Part shown: piece by piece, positions 44,686-53,098 of the stretch | Layout: each line of letters starts with the position of its first letter | Position numbering within the stretch: the first letter of the stretch is position 1 | From: an uncultured Bacteroidota bacterium | GTDB taxonomy: Bacteria; Bacteroidota; Bacteroidia; Chitinophagales; Saprospiraceae | NCBI GenBank assembly: GCA_937872515.1 | Contig: CALMSX010000092.1 | Coordinates: forward strand, 48,605 to 112,604 | Length of the DNA stretch: 64,000 nt | Reading direction: 5' to 3' | Made by a program: the position numbers and the translations under genes | The notes under the pieces: model-generated | The model's database searches: none | Told to the model about the DNA's origin: nothing | What the model saw: only the letters and a program-made list of their open reading frames with translations

Positions 44686-45625
44686 GGTTCCATTTCTTTT
44701 TTAAGTCCAATAATACTTTAATGACTACAGATATGCTGATTACATTAAACAGCGAAACGAGTAGAAACATGCCCGCACCATTTGAAATATCAACCAACCA
44801 TACCGATAGGATAACAATCAGACTAAAGGCTATGATGGCGGGGTAAAAAATATTTTGGGTCATACTACCATATCGAAGCCCCAGCGTGTAAAGGCCGGCG
44901 GAGATCATGATCAAAATACTGAACGACGACCTAAAGTCATCATCTACTATGCCCATGGATATTCCAGCGGTAGCAAAGGCTACGGCGGCCAATGCCAGGG
45001 TGTATAAAAACCACTTTGGCATCTCTTCTTTTTGGGTCAGTTTAGGCAGTGTGATGGCCAGGATAAGAGCCAAGGCATTGAAAACAAAAAGAAGGGTCAC
45101 AATAAAAATTTCATCCCAATCTCTAGCTACCTGCTGCGTATACAAAACAAAGGTTGTATTGACGAGGGTCAGGAAAAGCAGCCACAATGGGGCAAAGTTG
45201 GAAACCACTACCCACAACACTACAAATAGGGTCCAGGCCAGGAAAAAGTCATAAGCATTGGCACCCGTTTGATAGATTTGACCAAACACTGCAAATAATA
45301 CTCCGACCAACATGGCTGCGCCGGTGAGTACCATATTTCTGATCAGTGAGGGGAACTTTGGCATCAGGGCAATGACCGTAGTGGCGATTAAAAGCAATTC
45401 GGTCAGTCCTAATTTTACAAACTTGGGCAGATCATCCCAGTTGTAGGCAAAAAAGAAAACGATGCCGGCCACGGTGAAGCCAAGCCCAAGGGTTATAAAG
45501 GCCAGGTTCAAAAATTTTTGCCAGTCTTTTTTCTGCTGATAAATCTGACCATTTAGTAGCTGATCTGTCTGGGAAGTTGTCAGATTGCTATGGCTTACGA
45601 TTTTATAAAGGTCATCCCTATCCAT
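44675..45625 (-). CDS. DUF2157 polytopic membrane protein
   Basis: 316 residues, first gene of the trio. A soluble N-terminal helix pair (LYKIVSHSNLTTSQTDQLL) precedes LGLGFTVAGIVFFFAYNWDDLPKFVKLGLTELL, the diagnostic DUF2157 segment with its FAYNWDDLP motif, then eight or so more helices. The family is thought to be an inner-membrane assembly of unknown role. The ~225-base region upstream (45626-45850) should contain the trio's promoter; no clear element was found. Confidence 0.82.
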   Translation of the reverse strand: MDRDDLYKIVSHSNLTTSQTDQLLNGQIYQQKKDWQKFLNLAFITLGLGFTVAGIVFFFAYNWDDLPKFVKLGLTELLLIATTVIALMPKFPSLIRNMVLTGAAMLVGVLFAVFGQIYQTGANAYDFFLAWTLFVVLWVVVSNFAPLWLLFLTLVNTTFVLYTQQVARDWDEIFIVTLLFVFNALALILAITLPKLTQKEEMPKWFLYTLALAAVAFATAGISMGIVDDDFRSSFSILIMISAGLYTLGLRYGSMTQNIFYPAIIAFSLIVILSVWLVDISNGAGMFLLVSLFNVISISVVIKVLLDLKKKWNHDQ

Positions 45626-45850
45626 GGTTATTGACTTTGGTATTTCATAATAAAGGTTTTTAATTCAATATTACTTATGGTTAATTATACAACTCCAAAA
45701 TACAACGCAAAATCGAAACCTCAGAATATAATTATCACCTGCCTTATATTCTGCAAGTCGAAATATAAAATTGGAAATAAAAATTTGTTTACTATGTTAT
45801 TTCGTGGCGTTGACAAAACATTATTTTGATTAACCTAAGTTTGCATCTGT

Positions 45851-46522
45851 TTAGGGATTTTTGATCTTCACAAAAACGACACCATTTCTTTCAAATTTTT
45901 GCAGCTCTTTGTCGTCTGGGTCTTTTTGATATTCCAATAAAACATCCATGTAATTGCTCAGGCAATTGTCTGTCATCCTGCCTCCGGGTTGTAGCGATTC
46001 AAGGGTGATGAAATAATGGTTATCAGAATTTTGGGGAAAGGGCATTTTAAATCGGGCATGTTCAAAAACCTCTACTTGCAGGTATTTTGGAAAGGTATCA
46101 GGAGTCAGCAGTGCATAGCCGGCCAGATCTGTAGATCTTAATCCGATGAGGTTGCCCAGACTATCTATAAAGAGGATATTGGCATTGACGATGGGTTCCT
46201 TATAGATTTGGTTGCTCACATGTACGTATATATTTTCCTCGTAGCTGTCATTTTCGCGTGTCAATACACTTCCTCCATAATAGTGATAGGGAAGCTTACT
46301 TTTGTCCTTGCACAGAAATTGTATTTGATTGTCTTTGACCTCATATTTTCCCCACACGCTAAAACTGCCGTTGTAAGAATTTTCTTCGTACTTATAGTTG
46401 CTTTTGTAAAGGGTGTATTGGGAAGAGCCCAATAAATCGGTGTGGACATAAATGGTTTTGCTGCATCCGAAAAAGAAGAAGCTGAATGTACATAAACAGA
46501 TGATTTGAAGCTTGTAAATCAT
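45851..46522 (-). CDS. Lipoprotein of unknown function
   Basis: 223 residues. A signal peptide (IYKLQIICLCTFSFFFFGC) ends in FFGC, a lipobox with a cysteine at position 20. The middle (EPIVNANILFIDSLGNLIGLRSTDLAGYALL) looks like a carboxypeptidase-regulatory/Ig-like beta-sandwich segment; the remainder is not recognisable. It is isolated between the DUF2157 trio and a divergent secreted-protein gene. Probably an outer-membrane or periplasmic lipoprotein. Confidence 0.6.
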   Translation of the reverse strand: MIYKLQIICLCTFSFFFFGCSKTIYVHTDLLGSSQYTLYKSNYKYEENSYNGSFSVWGKYEVKDNQIQFLCKDKSKLPYHYYGGSVLTRENDSYEENIYVHVSNQIYKEPIVNANILFIDSLGNLIGLRSTDLAGYALLTPDTFPKYLQVEVFEHARFKMPFPQNSDNHYFITLESLQPGGRMTDNCLSNYMDVLLEYQKDPDDKELQKFERNGVVFVKIKNP

Positions 46523-46895
46523 TTTTTAAAAAGCCATGCCTAGCGAAATTACCACAAACATAAAGATAGCTTAAAATTGAGAACTTAGGTTTGTTGAGGG
46601 TAGGTATTATACCATCTTTTTTAAGGGATAAAATGCATGCGTTTGTAGTAATTGTGATAATAAAGGCTATTTTGCAAAAACATATTTTATTGCTGGATTA
46701 TTTTTTGGTTAGTCCATTTTAGGTGTCTGTTCAAAATAATTGTTTTAAAAATAAAAAATTACCAATTATTATGTTTTTAATAAATCCGGCTTGAATCATG
46801 TTTTTTAAAGAAGCTGAGCCGACATTTTCTTTTATTTTCTCCCGGCACTATCTTTTTTATCCTACCTTGTTTTTCAAATAAAACTGATTCCTTTT
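46523..46895. other. AT-rich divergent intergenic region
   Basis: 373 bases between the divergent lipoprotein gene and the gene at 46896. No ORF. TACCTTG at 46863-46869 could serve as a -7 element for the plus-strand gene; a short GGTAT-T-ATACC dyad lies near 46602. Nothing else is visible. Confidence 0.35.
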
Positions 46896-48629
46896 GTGAA
46901 AAGGCCACCTCCTTTCCTGCTTTTTTGTTGGCTGATGATGGCCCAGTTTGTCACAATAGGTCAGCTTTGGTCACAAACCCGGGTGTCAGCAACATTGGTT
47001 GATGCCAAGACAATGGAGGGCCTTTCCTTTGCCCATGTGGTTTTAAAAAACAGAGAGGGTGGCACCATCACCAATGAAGCAGGCCACTTTGAATTGAATT
47101 GCACACAGGGTGATACCCTCATTTTTAGTTACCTGGGATATTTTTCGCTGGTGTTGTCAGTTGATGGAATCAAAAAGGGATCAAAGATTTTACTCAACCC
47201 AGATACCCAGCTTATTGAAGATGTAGTGGTTTATGCCGACGATGACTACCTATACGAATGGATAGCGCAATGCAGGTCACGACTAAAAGAGGCTAACAAA
47301 CCCAGTCCATCAAAAGCCTATCTGGTGGTAGAGACCATTTGCAACGGACAGCCTGTTGAGTTTTTGGAAGCCTATTACAACGCCAATCTGGGTATAGATG
47401 GCATCCGTGATTTGGGCTTTAAAAATGGCCGGTCCTATCTGGCACCCCATAATTATGGAGGTTATTTTTTCAATTTTGATTTTAGTCATTCCCTGTCACT
47501 CTATTCTTTGCTCGAAGGCCAGGGTCTTTTTCCAGAAAACCCGCTGCAGTTTGGAAAAAGTAAGATGAAAAAAAAATTCAGACTGGAGCGGGGGCCTAAC
47601 CGGGGTACACTCACTACCATTCGATTTTATCCGCGCAAGGAAGAAGGAGAGTTGTTCAGTGGAGAAATCATCTTCAACCGCGAGGGCTTTGTTTTAAGCG
47701 ACATTTGGCTTTTGGCTCCACCCCAAGGGCAGCGCGTTTTTAAGGCATTTGGCGATAGTGTGTTGGACAGCCTGCATTACAGTGCCAATTTTCATTTTAC
47801 CAGTTCGACCCTCAGTCACATCAGCATCGATTACAAAGCAGGCATGACCAGCAGGCACAATCTTTTGGATTCATTAGCAGAAAGAGATGTTAAGCTCAAC
47901 ATCGCCTCCCATGCTGTTTTGCACTTATACGACCACGGCTACCGGTTTTTGTCCCCGTTTTTTGATTACAGAGCAGGTTTAAATGATTACCGACTATTTG
48001 TAGTACCCCCGGCTGATAGTTCGGTTTGGTCTTGTTTGCGTCATGACAACCACATTAGGCTTAGTCCCAGACAGGATTCTTTGAAGGCTTGGCTTGTGGC
48101 CAATGGCCAGCCCTTTTCCGATACCCTGGGCAATGGTAAAATGCATTTTGAAAGCAACTACACATCATGGTCGCCCACCAACCGACTCCGGATCAAAAAA
48201 ATGAATAAGATTGTTGAGGAAAATGGCTTCCGTCGTTTCCAAGCCGAAGAACCCTTCCTTACCGACCGCCTCAAACTTACCATTCAATTATATCTGGATA
48301 TGAATGAGCTGCATGACAGCCTTCACTTCACCACCCGCACCCTGCTCGATACCTACCAGTCGTACAACTATCTCGACCTCAACGAAGCCCTGGATGACTA
48401 TGTCAATCTTTACTTCGACATCGGAGAGTTGTACCGCCGGAAATTGGATCAGGAATTGAAAGGCGTAGAGGATATTACTGAGGTCAAAGAAATTTACCAG
48501 AAAGTCGTAAAAGAAATGTCAGCCGAACACCTGTTATTTGAAAAGGAGGCTTTTGGTGGTTTTGACAAGAAGGCGATGGAAAAGTGGAAGAAAAAGGTAG
48601 ATAGGGTATTGAGTACAAATATTCGTTAA
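46896..48629 (+). CDS. Exported protein with N-terminal CarboxypepD_reg-like domain
   Basis: 577 residues from a GTG start that opens directly with a signal peptide (KRPPPFLLFCWLMMAQFVTIG). Residues ~28-110 form a carboxypeptidase-regulatory-like beta-sandwich (VSATLVDAKTMEGLSFAHVVLKN, NEAGHFELNC, SYLGYFSLVLSV, DVVVYADD), as found at the start of SusC-type receptors and many Bacteroidota exported proteins. The rest (~460 residues) is soluble, mixed beta then helical, with no TonB plug or barrel and no T9SS domain. The C-terminal ~80 residues are strongly helical and charged. I do not recognise the C-terminal family. Probably periplasmic or outer-membrane attached. Confidence 0.65.
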   Translation: MKRPPPFLLFCWLMMAQFVTIGQLWSQTRVSATLVDAKTMEGLSFAHVVLKNREGGTITNEAGHFELNCTQGDTLIFSYLGYFSLVLSVDGIKKGSKILLNPDTQLIEDVVVYADDDYLYEWIAQCRSRLKEANKPSPSKAYLVVETICNGQPVEFLEAYYNANLGIDGIRDLGFKNGRSYLAPHNYGGYFFNFDFSHSLSLYSLLEGQGLFPENPLQFGKSKMKKKFRLERGPNRGTLTTIRFYPRKEEGELFSGEIIFNREGFVLSDIWLLAPPQGQRVFKAFGDSVLDSLHYSANFHFTSSTLSHISIDYKAGMTSRHNLLDSLAERDVKLNIASHAVLHLYDHGYRFLSPFFDYRAGLNDYRLFVVPPADSSVWSCLRHDNHIRLSPRQDSLKAWLVANGQPFSDTLGNGKMHFESNYTSWSPTNRLRIKKMNKIVEENGFRRFQAEEPFLTDRLKLTIQLYLDMNELHDSLHFTTRTLLDTYQSYNYLDLNEALDDYVNLYFDIGELYRRKLDQELKGVEDITEVKEIYQKVVKEMSAEHLLFEKEAFGGFDKKAMEKWKKKVDRVLSTNIR

Positions 48630-48967
48630 CTAAGTACTTTTGCTAAGATGGAACTGATTTTTAATGTCATTTATTTTTATGATTTTAGTCATTGATTAAA
48701 CATATGTATTCCTAAGTATGCCCAATTTAAAAGAGATAATAATCTACATTAACAGTGTAAATTATAATTTCGTAAATTAAATATTTGGTAATATGAAAAT
48801 AATTAATATAAATTGCACTATAATTTAATTGTACTACGTTTTTAAGTTACCAATACGATATCAAATAACACCCTTACAGAGTTTCTGCTTATCCTTTTGA
48901 GTATTACCCATAAGTTGCTAGTCAATTAATTGAAATAGCTAAAAAATTCTTATTAAAATAAAAAAAC
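48630..48967 (+). other. AT-rich region before the Rhs island
   Basis: 338 bases with no ORF. Base composition drops sharply to AT-rich here and stays so to the end of the window. A TCAATTAATTGA palindrome lies at 48922-48933, about 35 bases before the next ATG, and may be chance in such sequence. It should contain the promoter for the pseudo-protease/Rhs operon. Confidence 0.35.
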
Positions 48968-50254
48968 TTGAATATGAAAACTAAAATCTCTATCAGCACT
49001 AGCTTTAGTCTTATCTTCTTTACAGCAATATTGTTTTCATGGATGCCAATATCAGGTCAGAATGAAAACATAAGATTAATGTACCATGATAATTGGAAAA
49101 CTAAATTGCATAAAAAGCCAAAAGATATTAGGAGGTGGCAGGATTTTGAGTTATTCAGTAAAATGTATTCAAGAATAGCTGTTCCTGAGGAAAAAACGCT
49201 TGCTTTGGTATTTAATGTTATAGACATTGGTGCCCTTGGAAAAATTAACGCCCAAATTATTGAAGAACAATTAACAACCTTGAACCAGGCGTTTAAAGGA
49301 GAATTAATGAATAATAGTGGTAGGAGTTATTCACAGCTAATTGCAGGAGACACCAAAATAAAATTTTGTTTAGGGGACCCGCCTGGAAATGTGGATGGTA
49401 TAAATTTTAAATCAAGACCATTAGCATATGATTTCAGCACCTTTGAATTAATATCTGACAAAAAAGATGGACTTGAAGGAGCTAAAAAAGATGAATACAT
49501 TAATGTTTGGATTACCGAAATTCCTGATGATATGGCTGGGATTGCTATTATGCCTGATCAGGATTCAGTTGCGGATGGAATATATATCGATCCAGACTTT
49601 TTTGGCAAAAAACCTAATAGTGTTAAATATGGGGAAGGAATAACTATAGTTCATCTTATAGGTCAATATCTTGGATTAAAGCCTTTGTGGGGTGATGGAC
49701 AATGTTCTGATGATGGTATTGAAGATACTCCAATCCATAACGGACCGAATTATGAATGTTTTCCATTTAGTCATGTTTCACTCTGTGCGGGTAATCATGA
49801 AGAATTGATAGGAAATTTTATGGATGCCAACCCTGATCAATGTTCTTTTATGTTTACAAAGGGTCAAGCAGGCAGAATGCACGCAACATTGTCAGATAGA
49901 GGATATAGGAAAAAATTATTAGATGCGATAACATTGTGTTCAGGGAATGCTAAAAATGAATCTATTAGCCAAAATAGAAACACTCAAGAAAATAATCCAC
50001 TTGATTTCAATATTGTACCGAACCCCTCCTCAAATTATATAGATCTAAATTTTTACAATAGTTACAAAGAATCTCAGATTACAGTCTCAATTCTTGACTT
50101 GTCAGGCCGAATTATATATAAGAATGAAATTCAACCATTTGGGGAACATAGAGGGGCTTTTAAAATTGATGTTAGTCGATTTGAAAATGGAACTTACGTT
50201 GTAAAACTAAACAACGAATTCGAATTAATTTCTAAAACCTTTATTAAATTATAA
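48968..50254 (+). CDS. M43 pappalysin-like pseudo-protease with T9SS type A signal
   Basis: 428 residues: signal peptide (NMKTKISISTSFSLIFFTAIL...), an M43-like metalloprotease domain at about 60-320, and a sorting domain (NIVPNPSSNYID ... NGTYVVKLNN). The family zinc site HExxHxxGLxHxW is here HLIGQYLGLKPLW (from His229): the catalytic Glu is Leu, the second His is Gln and the third His is Pro. Flanking family features are intact: WGDGQCSDDGIEDTP, and the region after the Met-turn, NFMDANPDQCSFMFTKGQAGRM. So the fold is kept but the active site is gone. It ends nine bases before the first Rhs frame, so the two are probably co-transcribed. A binding or accessory role is more likely than proteolysis (inference). 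Confidence 0.8.
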   Translation: MNMKTKISISTSFSLIFFTAILFSWMPISGQNENIRLMYHDNWKTKLHKKPKDIRRWQDFELFSKMYSRIAVPEEKTLALVFNVIDIGALGKINAQIIEEQLTTLNQAFKGELMNNSGRSYSQLIAGDTKIKFCLGDPPGNVDGINFKSRPLAYDFSTFELISDKKDGLEGAKKDEYINVWITEIPDDMAGIAIMPDQDSVADGIYIDPDFFGKKPNSVKYGEGITIVHLIGQYLGLKPLWGDGQCSDDGIEDTPIHNGPNYECFPFSHVSLCAGNHEELIGNFMDANPDQCSFMFTKGQAGRMHATLSDRGYRKKLLDAITLCSGNAKNESISQNRNTQENNPLDFNIVPNPSSNYIDLNFYNSYKESQITVSILDLSGRIIYKNEIQPFGEHRGAFKIDVSRFENGTYVVKLNNEFELISKTFIKL

Positions 50255-50263
50255 GAATTAGCC

Positions 50264-53086
50264 ATGAAAAGCGAAATAAATACTACTAAGTTTAAAAACC
50301 TTGTAATTCTCCTGTGCATTCAATTAATGCTTGGAGTCAATAATGAATCACTTGCTCAACAAGACATTGATTTGACATCATCGGAAAAGGGAGTAGAGAT
50401 GGTTGGAGAATTTACAGGGGCTCTAAATTTTAATGTTCCTATAGCCACTGTTACTTCTGGTAGCTTATCAGCTCCAGTTAACATAGCTTATGTAAGCAAT
50501 GGTTTGTTGCCTCATAGCGTTTCAAGTTCTATAGGTTTGGGTTGGACTTTAAATGATATTGCTGTAATTTATAAAAACTCCCGTGGAATGGATGATACAT
50601 GGAGAGAGTATGACGGAAATTTATTTTGTCCCGGGCAGCCAGTTGTGTGCGACCAGTCTGAATACTATGATACAGCATTGGATGATGCTGATATTGATGG
50701 CGCTTATGATATTTATACATATAATGTAATGGGGTATGCTGGTAAATTTATTGTATATCCTGCCAGTAATTCTTGTGTACAAATTAATAAGTCTGACGTA
50801 GTAATTGAAAGAATTGACATGTGGAACTTTAAAGTTACATTGCCAAACGGAAATATAGTTGAATTATATAGAAAAGATTACCCAAATATCAATGAAGGAT
50901 TTAAGAATCAGGCTCAAACCTGGCAGCCTCAAGTCATTTATTCTTATGATTTGAAAGATACACTTAAATTTAAATATGACTACACAACTTATGGATTTAA
51001 TGCATTGGTAGATGATGTTGGTATCACGATCGCTCCTACTGTGCCATCTTATAAGCAGCAAAACAGATACTTTCCAATCCAGAGGCTTTCAAAAATAATT
51101 GGAAAACTTGATTCAGTAACTTTATATTATGAAAACAGACTCGATATTTCATCACCTACTGGTCTAAAATGCAATAAAATAATATATGAATCTGATAATG
51201 TTTGTATTGAAAACAATTTGATATCCGATTATTTTACAGATGGTCCCAATGGGACAGGGAATGCCACTCAATTAAGATTAAAAGAAATTTCAAGAAACAA
51301 GTGTGGTAGCTCTGTAGATACCTTGCCAAGGTATAAATTTGAATATTATTTTTATCTTAATGGCGATAAATTTGCGCCTCCAAAATATACAACAGGAATT
51401 GATGAGTGGGGGTATTATAATGGAGCGATTTCTAATGTTCAAAGTAACATGTTACCAAATTATTTGCCAGATGGTGTTGCCAATAGGGATGTTTATACTA
51501 GTAATACATTAGAAACGGTTTTAAAAAAAATAACATATCCGACTGGACAAACTTCACTCATTGAATATGAACAAAATAGATTTTTTAAATCTATTGATGC
51601 AATTCAGTCCATTTTCAATCTTTACACTTCTTCTACGATAGTATCCCCATCTGTTACAATTAATGCAGATCATATTACAAATGGGGCTGTGTCAATGAAT
51701 TTAGTGCCGGCTGGGTCAACCTCTTATACTTCATATTTAAATTTAAAAATTAAAAATATGCAAAATGCGGTTTTGCACACCATTTCGTTTAGCAATACTC
51801 AGGGGGCACAGGTTGAAAATTATACAATTGCTCTGAAAGATATAAAAGATTATGCAAATAATCAAGTTTTGGTAGTTGGAACTAGTTATTATTTTGAGTT
51901 GACAATCAATAATGGAAGTGGAAATGCAATAGCAACATTTAACCCTACAAATGTAGAACATTTATGTGGGGGATTGCGGGTATCTAAGATTACTAATTCA
52001 AATGGAAATACTTCATTAGATGACGTTACAAATTATCTCTATGAGAATGGCGTGCAATATCAAACGCCTGCATTTTCAGACTATTTTGCGAGTAATTTGA
52101 TTTATTTCAATAGGTTATTGAAGGATGAAAATGTTATGATGGATTACAATATCGGTTATGGTAAAGTAACAATAAGTAATCCAGGTAACGGTAAAATTGT
52201 CAAATTATTTAAAGCAGACTTTAGTAAAGAATATGGGGCAGAGGCCCAAAGAATTGTAACTGACAAATTGAGACAAGGAGTGGGATCTTTATTATCAAGT
52301 AGTGTATATGACAATAATAATATATTGCTTACTAAAGACTCCTTTTTGTATGAAGTTGAAAATCTAGGTATTGCCGGACATAATCAAGAATATTTTACTG
52401 AAATTGGAAGTGGAAATTATTTAGGTTATAGGTATCAATACAATAAGTATTGGTTCCGCCCAAAAAAAATAATTAACTATTACCTAGGGGTGGAGACTAA
52501 GAATGCTGAGACTTTTTACAATCATATTCATACAATTCAACCCAGCTCATCTAAGATTACTACCGGAAATAATGAAATAAATGAAATATACACTGATTAC
52601 ACTAACAATACTTGGGTTGATGTAAATGTCAAGAACTATTTCATTCAAAAAAACATAATTATACCATACACGACATCAGAATTTAGAAACAGTTTTCAAG
52701 TTTCTAGCGGTACTACACATCATTCATTCTATTCTTCAAATGGTATTTTTTTGGGAGCAGCTGGATCAAATACACCGGGCGCCATTGTCCGAGTATCCCA
52801 AACTTTTAAAGGAGATTTCAATCTTTCTGGATTACAAAGCAATTCCACAGACCCAGCTGAATTTTATAGTCATGTATATACCCTTGATGGCCAAATTAAA
52901 ATTAGCCAAAAATTGAATTGGGCACAGGAGTCATTCACCTATAGCAATGAAAGATTATCCACAACAACCCAGACAAATTTTGTGAAATCAATTACCTATT
53001 ATGGTAATTCAAATCTTGTTCACAAAGAATATAATGTAGACGGTACATATACTGAATACACCTACGATGGTATGCTAAGGAAATAA
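50264..53086 (+). CDS. N-terminal half of an Rhs-family protein (ends at an in-frame TAA)
   Basis: 940 residues. A signal peptide (NLVILLCIQLMLGVNNESLAQ) leads into an SpvB/Rhs-type N-terminal region (EMVGEFTGALNFNVPIATV, GSLSAPVNIAYVSNGLLPHSV, GLGWTLNDIAVIYKN), then beta-strand-rich sequence that ends in YD-repeat-like motifs (HKEYNVDGTYTEYTYDGMLRK). The TAA at 53084-53086 is followed in the same frame, after four sense codons, by the ATG of the next Rhs ORF, and the sequence across the stop reads like one continuous YD repeat. It therefore looks like the first half of a single ~2080-residue Rhs protein broken by a nonsense codon; a natural two-gene arrangement is the alternative. Confidence 0.8.
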   Translation: MKSEINTTKFKNLVILLCIQLMLGVNNESLAQQDIDLTSSEKGVEMVGEFTGALNFNVPIATVTSGSLSAPVNIAYVSNGLLPHSVSSSIGLGWTLNDIAVIYKNSRGMDDTWREYDGNLFCPGQPVVCDQSEYYDTALDDADIDGAYDIYTYNVMGYAGKFIVYPASNSCVQINKSDVVIERIDMWNFKVTLPNGNIVELYRKDYPNINEGFKNQAQTWQPQVIYSYDLKDTLKFKYDYTTYGFNALVDDVGITIAPTVPSYKQQNRYFPIQRLSKIIGKLDSVTLYYENRLDISSPTGLKCNKIIYESDNVCIENNLISDYFTDGPNGTGNATQLRLKEISRNKCGSSVDTLPRYKFEYYFYLNGDKFAPPKYTTGIDEWGYYNGAISNVQSNMLPNYLPDGVANRDVYTSNTLETVLKKITYPTGQTSLIEYEQNRFFKSIDAIQSIFNLYTSSTIVSPSVTINADHITNGAVSMNLVPAGSTSYTSYLNLKIKNMQNAVLHTISFSNTQGAQVENYTIALKDIKDYANNQVLVVGTSYYFELTINNGSGNAIATFNPTNVEHLCGGLRVSKITNSNGNTSLDDVTNYLYENGVQYQTPAFSDYFASNLIYFNRLLKDENVMMDYNIGYGKVTISNPGNGKIVKLFKADFSKEYGAEAQRIVTDKLRQGVGSLLSSSVYDNNNILLTKDSFLYEVENLGIAGHNQEYFTEIGSGNYLGYRYQYNKYWFRPKKIINYYLGVETKNAETFYNHIHTIQPSSSKITTGNNEINEIYTDYTNNTWVDVNVKNYFIQKNIIIPYTTSEFRNSFQVSSGTTHHSFYSSNGIFLGAAGSNTPGAIVRVSQTFKGDFNLSGLQSNSTDPAEFYSHVYTLDGQIKISQKLNWAQESFTYSNERLSTTTQTNFVKSITYYGNSNLVHKEYNVDGTYTEYTYDGMLRK

Positions 53087-53098
53087 ACCAAACTTGAA

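Noticed and set aside
46260..46450. Antisense frames over the lipoprotein gene at 45851
   Set aside because: No domain or signal; the minus-strand frame has a clear lipobox and is the real gene.
48922..48933. TCAATTAATTGA palindrome as operator
   Set aside because: Short and expected by chance in such AT-rich DNA; no second copy seen.
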